From WHSV01 sp050693975 (GTDB taxonomy: Bacteria > Actinomycetota > CADDZG01 > WHSQ01), in assembly GCA_050693975.1 (NCBI GenBank), contig JBOGWV010000237.1, forward strand, positions 1-17,523: a DNA stretch of 17,523 bases, in the 5' to 3' direction. Below are positions 7,627 through 14,672 of this stretch, piece by piece; the stretch's first letter is position 1, and each line of letters begins with the position of its first letter. The position numbers were made by a program, and so were the translations under genes. Under the pieces are notes generated by a model. That model ran no database searches. It saw nothing but the letters and a program-made list of their open reading frames with translations, and had not been told where the DNA came from.

Positions 7627-8645
7627 CCTTCTCCTCGCCGCTGTGGCTCGCGGTGGTGCTCGCGATTCCGCTCCTGTTTGCGATTCAGTGGGCGCTTCGC
7701 CGACGGCGGATGCGCTACGCGGTCTCCTACAGCAACACGTCGGTGCTGGCCGCGGTCGCCCCGCAGGCCTCATGGCGGCGCAACATTCCGGCCGCGTTGT
7801 TCGCAACCGCGTTCCTGGCGCTTGCGATGGGCATGGCCAAGCCCCATGCGCAGGTGGCGGTTCCGCGCGACGAGGCCACCGTCATCCTGACCGTGGACGT
7901 CTCCGGCTCGATGCAGGCCACCGACGTAACCCCGGACCGCATGACCGCCGCCAAGAACGCGGCGACCTCGTTCATCAACAAGCTGCCGGATCGTTTCCGC
8001 GTCGCCGTGGTTGCGTTCAGTGATGTCTCGAACGTCCTTGCGCAGCCGACCACGGACCGGTCGTCGGCCCTGGATGCGATCTCATCGCTCCAGGCCGAGG
8101 GGGGCACGGCGATGGGTGAGGCCCTCAGGGAATCTGTGGAGCTCGTCCAAGAGGACCGCGAGCGCGCGTTAAGCCCCCTGGTCACCCCGTCGAGTCCTTC
8201 GACTCCGGGCGCGACTCCTCCCCCGCAGCCGGACCGGCCCGAGCGCGTGAGTGCAATCCTGTTGCTCTCCGACGGCGAGAACACGACCGGAATCGAGCCG
8301 CTCGCGGTGGCGGCCGAGGCCGAGGAGCTCGACGTCCCCGTCTACGCGATCGCGCTGGGGACGCCGAGCGGCATCGTCACGGTCCCCGATCAGTACGGCA
8401 ATCCCCAGACGCTCCCCGTGCCTCCCGATTACGCCACGCTCGAGACCATCGCCGAAACCACAGGGGGCGGTTACTTCGAGGCCCCCTCAGGCGAGGACCT
8501 GCAGGCCGTGTACGACAGCCTCGGCCAGCGGATCGGCTACACGACCCGACCGGAGGAGGTCACCTACGCCTTCGCCGGCGTCGGAGCCATCCTGCTGCTG
8601 CTGGCGACCGCGGCCTCGCTGTTCTGGCGCGGCCGCCTCCCTTAG
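7623..8645 (+). CDS. BatA-like membrane VWA-domain protein (operon copy)
   Basis: A 340-residue protein with two N-terminal membrane segments (about 7-25 and 55-71), a VWA domain and a C-terminal membrane segment (about 314-334). The MIDAS is complete: D92-V-S94-G-S96, T162 in EGGTAMGEAL and D217 in LLLSDGENT. A Pro/Ser/Thr-rich insertion at about 184-206 interrupts the domain and is absent from the paralog at 1365-2267. The ATG overlaps the DUF58 stop (ATGA), so it closes the MoxR-DUF58-VWA unit. Such proteins are predicted to hold metal-dependent protein interactions at the membrane face. A hairpin follows the stop by 18 nt and may end the operon. Confidence 0.9.
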   Translation: MTFSSPLWLAVVLAIPLLFAIQWALRRRRMRYAVSYSNTSVLAAVAPQASWRRNIPAALFATAFLALAMGMAKPHAQVAVPRDEATVILTVDVSGSMQATDVTPDRMTAAKNAATSFINKLPDRFRVAVVAFSDVSNVLAQPTTDRSSALDAISSLQAEGGTAMGEALRESVELVQEDRERALSPLVTPSSPSTPGATPPPQPDRPERVSAILLLSDGENTTGIEPLAVAAEAEELDVPVYAIALGTPSGIVTVPDQYGNPQTLPVPPDYATLETIAETTGGGYFEAPSGEDLQAVYDSLGQRIGYTTRPEEVTYAFAGVGAILLLLATAASLFWRGRLP

Positions 8646-8663
8646 TCGCCCTTTCAAGTAACT

Positions 8664-8687
8664 GCGGTGTGGCCGAGCCCACCCCGC
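8664..8687 (+). terminator. Possible terminator hairpin after the MoxR operon
   Basis: GCGGTGTGG (8664-8672) pairs with CCACCCCGC (8679-8687) around a 6-nt loop, with one mismatch, 18 nt after the VWA stop codon. No U-tract follows, so intrinsic termination is uncertain. Confidence 0.35.
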
Positions 8688-8694
8688 GGGAAAT

Positions 8695-8716
8695 CTTTAC
8701 CGGGCCTTTACCGGGG
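8695..8716 (+). promoter_or_regulatory. Tandem direct repeat CTTTACCGGG with 11-bp period upstream of the small Cys/His protein
   Basis: CTTTACCGGG occurs at 8695-8704 and again at 8706-8715, a perfect 10-bp repeat with an 11-bp period, 46-67 nt before the ATG at 8762. It is the strongest of three such sites in the window and has the geometry of an OmpR/PhoB-family operator. The first copy could also serve as a -35 (TTTACC), with GATGAT at 8718-8723 as a weak -10 at 16-nt spacing. Confidence 0.55.
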
Positions 8717-8761
8717 GGATGATGAGGTGGGGCTCAGCCTCCCGTCCAAGGGGAAACGACC

Positions 8762-8956
8762 ATGAGAAACCAGACCCATAGGGGCTCCGCACCCCTCACC
8801 GCCAAGCCCTCGCGCCGAAACACCAAGGAGCGCTTCTGCTCTCAGGAGGGTTGCCCCACGAAGTTGTCCCAGTACAACCCCCGCGACAAATGCTGGGCCC
8901 ACGCCGACTTCAAGATCCCCCGCCTGCGAGGCCGCGTGACCGAGCCGTCGACTTAG
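8762..8956 (+). CDS. Small Cys/His-cluster (zinc-binding-like) protein
   Basis: A 64-residue basic protein with a possible metal site C26-x4-C31-x12-C44-x2-H47, in FCSQEGC and DKCWAH. The segment TKLSQYNPRDKCWAH resembles a short Cys/His motif that I recall from small actinobacterial hypothetical proteins, but I cannot name a family. Both termini are Arg/Lys-rich, compatible with nucleic-acid binding. The ATG has an AAGGGG ribosome site at the right distance. The gene stands alone between the MoxR operon and the penicillin acylase, with its own upstream direct-repeat element and a strong hairpin after it, so it is probably a separately regulated monocistronic unit. Function is unknown. Confidence 0.75.
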   Translation: MRNQTHRGSAPLTAKPSRRNTKERFCSQEGCPTKLSQYNPRDKCWAHADFKIPRLRGRVTEPST

Positions 8957-8982
8957 ACACTCCCGCCATCCCTTCCCTGCAG

Positions 8983-9013
8983 GCAACGGCCCCTACTTCC
9001 CGGGGGCCGTTGC
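8983..9013. terminator. Strong hairpin between convergent genes, probable bidirectional terminator
   Basis: GCAACGGCCCC (8983-8993) and GGGGCCGTTGC (9003-9013) form a perfect 11-bp stem with a 9-nt loop. It lies 26 nt after the small gene's stop and 16 nt beyond the stop of the opposing penicillin acylase gene. There is no clear U-tract, which is common for actinobacterial terminators. Confidence 0.7.
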
Positions 9014-9028
9014 GCGTGAGAGGCCGGA

Positions 9029-11641
9029 TCAGTCCTCGCCCAGGACCTCGACTACATGGTTGTGCGTCCCGCGGTTCTGCCAGGGGATGGGATCGACGGA
9101 GCCGGCCCCGAAGGCCGTGAACTCGATGTTCTCGGCCGGTGCCGTCCACGAGCTCATGTCGGCACCCTGCTCGGAGCGAAGCTGCCTCACCGCCACGCGC
9201 AGCGCCTTCACGACGCGGCTCCGGCAACTCTCGGTGCGTTTCGTCGAGACCACATCGCAGTAGTTGCGCTTGTAGAGCTCCCTGGTCTTGTTGCCGAACA
9301 GGTTGTAGCTGTAGGTCGAGAAGTCGAACCAGAAGTTCGAGCCGCCGGCGGGCACGTAGTCGGTCACCGGCGCCGCGACGAGGTCGTAGCCGTCGTTGCC
9401 GAGCTCGTCGTCGAAGATGCGGTGCGTCATGACGTCGTACCAGCGGTCGAACAACAGCAGCGCGGCGGAGTTGTCCATCGTGTCGTTGCCGTCTCGATTG
9501 AAGCGGTGCGCGCCGCCCTTGACCCAGGCGCGCACGACCTTAAGAGCGTCGTGCGCATCGCTGCCCCTCTTGATCGAGTTGCCCAGCTCGGCAAACATCC
9601 TGGGCCCGAGATACACACCGCGCGTGTCGCGGGTAGCCGCGTCGCGGATTACGTCGACGATGTCGGAGAGCGAGGCGGTCCTCGAGCCATCGAGCAGATC
9701 GTGCATGCGATCGCTCAGCAGTTCCATGCGCTGGACGCTCCCCCACTTGAAGCCGTCGTAATTGTCCCAGCTCTTGGCGGGCTTGTTGTTCCAGTTCGCG
9801 ACCCAGCCCTGATCGGGGTTGACGATCTTCGGCTGCGCGGCGTACGAGCGGCGGCCACCCCACTCCCACTCCCCCGTTCCCCAGGTCGGAAGCGAAGGCG
9901 AGGTGCCCTCGGCGCGCCTCGGATAGAAGCCGACGTGAAAGTAGCCGATATCGTCGGCGTCCGCGTAGAAGGCGTTGAACGACATCGTGAAGTCCTGTGC
10001 CGCGTCCGCGAAGTCCTCGATCGAATCGACCTCGGTGTTCCAACGATAGAACTGCGGGATCGAGTCGAGCTCCCGCATCCAGAAGAAGCGCTCTTTCGTG
10101 TAGGCGACGGGCTTGCCGTCGACGGTCCCGCGCCCGATCACGGGGCCGTGCACGGTCCTGTAGATGGTCTCGGTCTCGGTGCGCGGGGGCTCGGGCGCGG
10201 TCGGGACGGGCTTTACTACATAGGTCTCTTCGCGCGACTCCATGGTCTTGCACTCACCCTCGAACATGTAGCCGGTCGATTCCTGAGTGACCTCGCCTCC
10301 CTCCGGATCGCACAAGAGCTCGACGCGCGTGTCGACCGCGTCGGAGTACCCCGTCGTGAGGCTCCATGCGTAGTCGGCTCCGCGGCCCAAGGGGATCAAC
10401 GCCGATGCTCCGGGGACTGCGGGGCCACGGAAATCGACCCCGGGGACGTGTACGTCGACGTCCATGAAGAACGACGGCACTCCGTAGCCGACCTGAGGCG
10501 CGCCGATCTGCAGCGGGTTGCCGCTCGCCGACTCCTCGCCCGAGACGAGCAGCGCGTTCGATGCCGGCGCCCTGAATCCGAGCGAGCCAAGCACCTCCTC
10601 GCGCAGGGCGGCCATCTCGGCCTGGCGGGCACCGGTCCCGCCGGCATCGTCGGGAATGGCAACCGACTTCATGTCGAGCTTGCCGAGGTTCTGCGTCGAG
10701 AAGTCCCGGTCCTTTTTGGAGATGGTGATGGGCGACCCAGGATCGTTCTGGAACATCAGGTCGTTGTAGACGTTCGCGCCGCGCTTACGGCCGAGGCGCG
10801 TGCGAAGGTGATCGAACAACGACGCGTTCTGAAGCTCGCCTCCGGCGGTCTCGCCGAACACGCGCAGCTGCAAGATGGCGAGGAACGCGGTATCGGTCGC
10901 GCTCCACTCCTCGGGGAACGCCGGCGGCGGGTTTCCGGTCGCGGGGTACTCGGCGGGGAGCTCGTCGATCTTGGTCGTCTTGAGCTCGTTGATGTACGCG
11001 TTGACGCCATCGGCGTATGCGTCGAGTCCCTCTTGGACGCGTACGCCGATGTCGCCGAACTTGTCGTCGAAAGCGTCGATCATCGCTTCGACTTCGGCGA
11101 GCGTGTAGCCGTTGCGGCGCGTGTCCTTGTCCATCTTCAGGTAGGCGTCGTCGGTGCCCGAGCCGAGGAGCTCTGCGAGATCACCGCGAGCCGCATGTCG
11201 AAAGACGTCCATCTGGAACATGCGGTCCTCGGCCGAGACGTAGCCGAGCGCGAAGCTCGCGGTGTTCATCGAGTCGGCATAGATGTGCGGGATGCCGAGC
11301 GTGTCGCGGTAGACGGTCACGCCGGTCGTGGGCTCGTAGCTCTCCTCAACCGTTTCCGGGCCGAACTGCATCGAGTGGAAGTAGTCGTCCAGCTCGCCCT
11401 CGGTTATGTCGTCGTCGTTGATCAGACTTGCGTAGGTCTCGAGCTGGTCGTCGAAGTGCTCGCCACCTTCGAGGGTGGGGCCGACGTAACCATCCTGCCC
11501 GGGCGGAACGATCGAGTAGGCGCGGAGCCTGTCGGGCACGTCGGGAGGGGCTGTCGTTTGAGCCCCCGCGGGAATCCCCAACGTCGCGCCCCACACGACG
11601 GCAGCCAGCACGATTCCTATTGCTCGAGCGCGACGAGCCAC
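9029..11641 (-). CDS. Secreted penicillin acylase family (Ntn-hydrolase) protein
   Basis: An 870-residue precursor with a signal peptide (basic MARRAR, hydrophobic 8-22, AGA-Q cleavage region near 25-28). The N-terminal part has GVTVYRDTLGIPHIYADS (107-124) and AEDRMFQMDVFRHAARGDL (137-155), typical of the alpha chain. Autoproteolysis is predicted before S361 in APASNALLVSGE, which would become the beta-chain N-terminal nucleophile; ADYAWSLTTG (422-431) and the NWNNKPAKSWDN stretch fit the beta chain. Family members cleave amide bonds of penicillins, acyl-homoserine lactones or aculeacin-like lipopeptides; the substrate cannot be assigned here. The start is a GTG with a GGAGG ribosome site six bases upstream. 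It is divergent from a Ser/Thr kinase. Confidence 0.92.
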   Translation of the reverse strand: MARRARAIGIVLAAVVWGATLGIPAGAQTTAPPDVPDRLRAYSIVPPGQDGYVGPTLEGGEHFDDQLETYASLINDDDITEGELDDYFHSMQFGPETVEESYEPTTGVTVYRDTLGIPHIYADSMNTASFALGYVSAEDRMFQMDVFRHAARGDLAELLGSGTDDAYLKMDKDTRRNGYTLAEVEAMIDAFDDKFGDIGVRVQEGLDAYADGVNAYINELKTTKIDELPAEYPATGNPPPAFPEEWSATDTAFLAILQLRVFGETAGGELQNASLFDHLRTRLGRKRGANVYNDLMFQNDPGSPITISKKDRDFSTQNLGKLDMKSVAIPDDAGGTGARQAEMAALREEVLGSLGFRAPASNALLVSGEESASGNPLQIGAPQVGYGVPSFFMDVDVHVPGVDFRGPAVPGASALIPLGRGADYAWSLTTGYSDAVDTRVELLCDPEGGEVTQESTGYMFEGECKTMESREETYVVKPVPTAPEPPRTETETIYRTVHGPVIGRGTVDGKPVAYTKERFFWMRELDSIPQFYRWNTEVDSIEDFADAAQDFTMSFNAFYADADDIGYFHVGFYPRRAEGTSPSLPTWGTGEWEWGGRRSYAAQPKIVNPDQGWVANWNNKPAKSWDNYDGFKWGSVQRMELLSDRMHDLLDGSRTASLSDIVDVIRDAATRDTRGVYLGPRMFAELGNSIKRGSDAHDALKVVRAWVKGGAHRFNRDGNDTMDNSAALLLFDRWYDVMTHRIFDDELGNDGYDLVAAPVTDYVPAGGSNFWFDFSTYSYNLFGNKTRELYKRNYCDVVSTKRTESCRSRVVKALRVAVRQLRSEQGADMSSWTAPAENIEFTAFGAGSVDPIPWQNRGTHNHVVEVLGED

Positions 11642-11668
11642 TATCGACCTCCAGGCAGGTTTGTCCCA

Positions 11669-11711
11669 TTGCTTCTTTGTCTCGATTGCTTCGCTGTAGG
11701 GGTTCTGCTTC
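11669..11711. repeat. Three TGCTTC repeats in the divergent acylase/kinase promoter region
   Basis: TGCTTC occurs at 11670-11675, 11687-11692 and 11706-11711, the first two as ATTGCTTC, spaced 17 and 19 bp. They fill much of the 119-bp region between two divergent starts and may be regulator sites; the uneven spacing makes this tentative. Confidence 0.25.
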
Positions 11712-11760
11712 GCCCGTTTCGTTCCTGCCGTGGCCCTTACGCCGATTGAGAAGGGAGATA

Positions 11761-13041
11761 GTGGGAAACCTTCGAACGGTGAAGCGTGGAGATCTGATAG
11801 CCGAACGATACGAGCTTGAAAATGGGCTCGGCCGCGGGGGCATGGCCGAGGTCTGGTGCGCCAGAGACGTTCGCCTGGATCGCCAGGTGGCCGTCAAGTT
11901 CCTCGCCTCCGAGTTCGCCGAGGACCCCGAGTTCCTGGTTCGCTTCTTCACCGAGGCACAGAGCGTCGCTTCGCTCAACCACCCCAACGTCGTGTCGGTT
12001 CTCGACTTCGGCGACTTCGAGGGCAGCTCCTATCTCGTGATGGAGTACGTGCCCGGTGGTTCGCTAGTCGACATCACCGGTGAACCGCTGATGCCAGAGC
12101 GAGCGCTCGAGCTCGTCGAGCAGGCCGCTCGCGGCGCGGGTGCGGCGCACGACATCGGCGTTGTCCATCGCGACATCAAGCCGGCCAACGTTCTGCTCGA
12201 CGATGAGGGGCGGCCCAAGCTGGCCGACTTCGGCATCGCCTCGGCGACCGGCCGCGAGCGGATGACGGCCACGGGCGAGACCATCGGCTCGCCTCACTAC
12301 ATCTCTCCCGAGCAGATCTCCGGTGCGGGCGCGACGCCGGCGTCGGATGTCTACAGCCTCGGAATCGTTTTGTACGAGCTGCTGACCGGCGTTCGTCCGC
12401 ACGAGCACGACAACCTCACCGCGGTGGCCATCGCTCACGTCGACTCCGAGCCCGAACCGCCGAGCGCACATGTCGATGACCTCGACCCCGCGCTCGATGC
12501 GCTGGTATTGCGCTGCCTCGCCAAGGATCCGGAGGATCGTTTCGCAGACGGCAACGAGCTGGCCGAGTGCATCGCGTCCGAGGACTACCGCCACGATGCG
12601 ACCGGGTTCATGCCGGCCACGAGCACCGGCGACGAGTCGTCGGACCGCCGGCCGCGGCGCGCTCTCCTCATCGGGGCCGCGGCCCTCGGTATCGCCACCA
12701 TCGCTCTCGCCGGAGTGCTGACGCTCGGCTCGAACGACGACGCCCCCGCTTCTGGGGATCAGAACGGCAGCGCCACCCAGGAAGGAAACAAGAAGGCCAA
12801 GCCGACGCCGTCGGTGGACCCCAGCACCGGAGAGGTCGTGACCCCTCCGGCCGAGCCCTCGACCGCGCCGACCGAACCGGCTTCGGAGGAGGCCGATCCC
12901 TCGGACGACGACCCCGCAACAGGTGACGACGAGGACGCCCCCGAGGATGACCCGGAGCCTGAGCCCGACCCCGACCCCACCGAGGAACCCGAGCCCACGC
13001 CCGAACCGGAGCCGACCGAGGAGGCCACCCCGGCCCCCTGA
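11761..13041 (+). CDS. Transmembrane Ser/Thr protein kinase (PknB-like, without PASTA domains)
   Basis: A 426-residue kinase from the GTG at 11761. The kinase domain (about 17-275) has the Gly loop GLGRGGMAEV (22-31), K46 in VAVKFL, E65, the catalytic HRDIKPANVLL (H136, D138), DFG (156-158) and the GSPHYISPEQ segment (177-185), all intact. A linker of about 25 residues leads to a membrane segment (about 300-322) and an extracellular tail of about 100 residues that is Pro, Glu, Asp and Thr-rich without any folded domain. PknB proteins usually carry PASTA repeats there; none is seen. The reading frame is open further upstream, but residues before 11761 look unlike a kinase, and AAGGGAG lies just before this GTG. 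A second GTG at 11779 is also possible. Confidence 0.92.
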   Translation: MGNLRTVKRGDLIAERYELENGLGRGGMAEVWCARDVRLDRQVAVKFLASEFAEDPEFLVRFFTEAQSVASLNHPNVVSVLDFGDFEGSSYLVMEYVPGGSLVDITGEPLMPERALELVEQAARGAGAAHDIGVVHRDIKPANVLLDDEGRPKLADFGIASATGRERMTATGETIGSPHYISPEQISGAGATPASDVYSLGIVLYELLTGVRPHEHDNLTAVAIAHVDSEPEPPSAHVDDLDPALDALVLRCLAKDPEDRFADGNELAECIASEDYRHDATGFMPATSTGDESSDRRPRRALLIGAAALGIATIALAGVLTLGSNDDAPASGDQNGSATQEGNKKAKPTPSVDPSTGEVVTPPAEPSTAPTEPASEEADPSDDDPATGDDEDAPEDDPEPEPDPDPTEEPEPTPEPEPTEEATPAP

Positions 13042-13042
13042 T

Positions 13043-13067
13043 CCCCGGCTGATCCCTCAACCCGGGG
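13043..13067 (+). terminator. Weak hairpin after the kinase gene
   Basis: CCCCGG (13043-13048) pairs with CCGGGG (13062-13067) around a 13-nt loop, directly after the kinase stop. The stem is short and no U-tract follows. Confidence 0.25.
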
Positions 13068-13118
13068 TTGCATGCAAAACGCCGCCTCGCGGGATGGCAT
13101 GTCGCGCCGGAAGGGCCC

Positions 13119-13154
13119 GGTGCCGCTGGTGCCGCTGGTGCCGCTGGTGCCGGC
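13119..13154. repeat. 9-bp tandem repeat array 1 (GGTGCCGCT x4)
   Basis: Three perfect copies of GGTGCCGCT (13119-13145) plus a fourth, GGTGCCGGC (13146-13154), stand in the 367-bp gene-free stretch 13042-13408. No reading frame with a credible start or coding character covers it. Confidence 0.85.
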
Positions 13155-13202
13155 ATGCACCACGTGCACCACCACCACGGAGCAGACACACCCTCTCCAA
13201 AT

Positions 13203-13238
13203 CAACTGGTCCAACTGATCCAACTGGTCCAACTGGTG
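13203..13238. repeat. 9-bp tandem repeat array 2 (CAACTGGTC x4)
   Basis: Four units of CAACTGGTC with one or no changes (CAACTGATC in the second, CAACTGGTG in the last) span 36 bp, the same length and period as array 1, 48 bp further on. In the phase GGTCCAACT the unit matches array 1 at six of nine positions, so the two may share an origin. The rest of the gap (13239-13408) shows nothing that I can assign. Confidence 0.85.
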
Positions 13239-13408
13239 CCAGCAAATGGAAGGGCACAGAGAACGAGGTTCAGGACCCGCCACCCTGTTGACGAGGCCCG
13301 CCGCCCCAGGGGACCGCCAATTGCCCTGGCCCAGGTGGCCACGAGCCCGGAGGCGCGACGAAGAGTGGCCGTTCGGTAGATTCAACTAGGCGGTGCTCCA
13401 GGCAATGA

Positions 13409-14521
13409 TCAGGGTTCGGGTGGCTTGAGCTTGCCCGCCTTGCGATCTCGCTCGGTCTTAGCCCGGTGGCAGCTGTTGCACCGAGGCTCGACGTTGCCGG
13501 TCGAGGTAGGACCGCGCGCAACGCGCGGCTCGACGTGATCGAACTCGGGCCGAAAATGGTTGCCGCAGTCGACGCACACCACTCCGTCGAAGTCGGGCGG
13601 CTTACCCAACTCCAGGGCGATGCGCACCTCGACCGAGGGGTCGCGCGAGTAGCGCTTGAAGTTGCGCAGGTCGACTCCGTCGAAGAACACGCCGTTCAGG
13701 AACGCGTCCTGGGCGATCTCTTTGGCCACCTGCGGTGACACCGGACCCACACCGGGGATCTTGCAGACTTCACCCTCTTTGACGTCGGTCCAGCCGCGCT
13801 TGGCCACCTCGTGGCTGACCAGGATCACCAGCTCGGGTCGCTTGGCCCGGCCCTTGCCTGAGCCCGACAGCATCAAGGCGTAGGCATCCGCGAGGAATCT
13901 CTCGAAGGGCTCTTTTCTGTCTTCGGCCTTGGCCTTGCGAGCGAGCCTTTGGGCTTCGGCCTCGGCGCGGGTCACGATCGGCGCGCCCACGTGCGGCTCC
14001 AGCTCCATGTGGATGTGGATCATGCCGAGCTCGTCTGCGTGGCTGCGCGCCTTGCGCGCGGCGTGCTGGCGCTCCGCCAGGCCATGGTGCTGCTCGGCCT
14101 CGAGCTTGGTCTTGCGGGCCCTGTCTCTGAGCACGTGGAAGGACTCTTCTTGGGCCACCTTCACCAGGTCTTCTGCCGAACCAGGCGCCGACTCCTCGGC
14201 TTTGGCGATCTCGGCGGCCTGATCGAGTGAGATGTCGCCCTGCTTGAGGGCGTCTTCAAGCGGCGCCGAACCTCCGAGGACCTTGCCGGTGGCGATGGTC
14301 TCTTTGGCCCTGCCGACCGACGTGCCGGTCAGCCGCGCCAGGCTGGAGGCGTCGTCGATCCTGCGGGCAAGCGCAGCGACTCCAAAGGCCGCCAGGCGCT
14401 GGGCGCGCGCATAGGTCTCGAGTTGCTCGCGGGCCGCGGCCAGGCTCAGCAACTCGGGCTCCAGATTGGCGTTGGCCTTCTCCAGCTGCGCTACTGCCTC
14501 GTCGGCATGACTGAATTCCAT
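13409..14521 (-). CDS. DUF222/13E12-like protein with C-terminal HNH endonuclease domain
   Basis: A 370-residue protein. The N-terminal two thirds is helical and charged, with a DUF222-like stretch (RLTGTSVGRAKETIATGKVL, 63-82, then GDISLDQAAEIAKAEE). The C-terminal HNH nuclease domain has C316-x2-C319, D328-H329, N343 and C348-x2-C351-H352, a complete zinc-supported HNH core. This architecture is abundant in actinobacteria, often in many copies; its role (mobile element relic, DNA processing or defence) is not settled. The open frame extends to a GTG at 14551, but the ATG at 14521 is preferred: CATAAT lies 7 nt upstream, and the extension would be transcribed only from further away. It is divergent from the cupin gene. 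Confidence 0.88.
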   Translation of the reverse strand: MEFSHADEAVAQLEKANANLEPELLSLAAAREQLETYARAQRLAAFGVAALARRIDDASSLARLTGTSVGRAKETIATGKVLGGSAPLEDALKQGDISLDQAAEIAKAEESAPGSAEDLVKVAQEESFHVLRDRARKTKLEAEQHHGLAERQHAARKARSHADELGMIHIHMELEPHVGAPIVTRAEAEAQRLARKAKAEDRKEPFERFLADAYALMLSGSGKGRAKRPELVILVSHEVAKRGWTDVKEGEVCKIPGVGPVSPQVAKEIAQDAFLNGVFFDGVDLRNFKRYSRDPSVEVRIALELGKPPDFDGVVCVDCGNHFRPEFDHVEPRVARGPTSTGNVEPRCNSCHRAKTERDRKAGKLKPPEP

Positions 14522-14528
14522 GCCTGTA

Positions 14529-14534
14529 ATTATG
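14529..14534 (-). promoter_or_regulatory. Putative -10 element (CATAAT) for leaderless HNH gene
   Basis: CATAAT on the minus strand stands 7 nt before the ATG at 14521, and no ribosome site precedes that ATG. One mismatch from TATAAT. The position fits a leaderless transcript. Confidence 0.4.
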
Positions 14535-14573
14535 AAGGAGAGCTGTGACACAAACGCGTTCTCAGCGAAAGAC

Positions 14574-14585
14574 GGCGGATCCGCC
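14574..14585. promoter_or_regulatory. 12-bp perfect palindrome GGCGGATCCGCC in the HNH/cupin intergenic region
   Basis: A perfect 12-bp palindrome in the divergent region, about 53 nt upstream of the HNH start. A second inverted repeat, GCGATC-GCGG-GATCGC (14631-14646), lies between a possible -10 (TATCCT, 14618-14623) and the cupin ribosome site. Either could be an operator or a leader hairpin; neither is proven. Confidence 0.25.
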
Positions 14586-14672
14586 TAAGAAAAGATGGCG
14601 GAGGGTGTCTCTTCGCCTATCCTTGCTCCAGCGATCGCGGGATCGCGACCAAGTCAAATGGGAGGCGGGCCG

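Noticed and set aside
5678..8645. MoxR-DUF58-VWA as an undescribed system
   Set aside because: This gene set is a well-known, broadly conserved module. What is unusual here is the neighbouring protease, the second VWA copy and the shared repeats, which are reported separately.
9056..11749. An 897-codon open frame on the plus strand opposite the acylase gene
   Set aside because: It is an antisense frame kept open by high GC at codon third positions. The minus-strand protein has a signal peptide and clear family motifs, while this frame has low-complexity Arg/Val/Glu composition and no recognisable domain.
13119..13238. CRISPR-like repeats
   Set aside because: The units are 9 bp and directly adjacent with no unique spacers, so they are simple tandem repeats, and no cas gene is nearby.
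13068..13291. Collagen-like Gly-x-y or poly-Gly-Ala-Ala protein across the 9-bp arrays
   Set aside because: The Gly-rich tracts of the two arrays fall in different frames, and no frame has a ribosome site or a coherent protein around the repeats.
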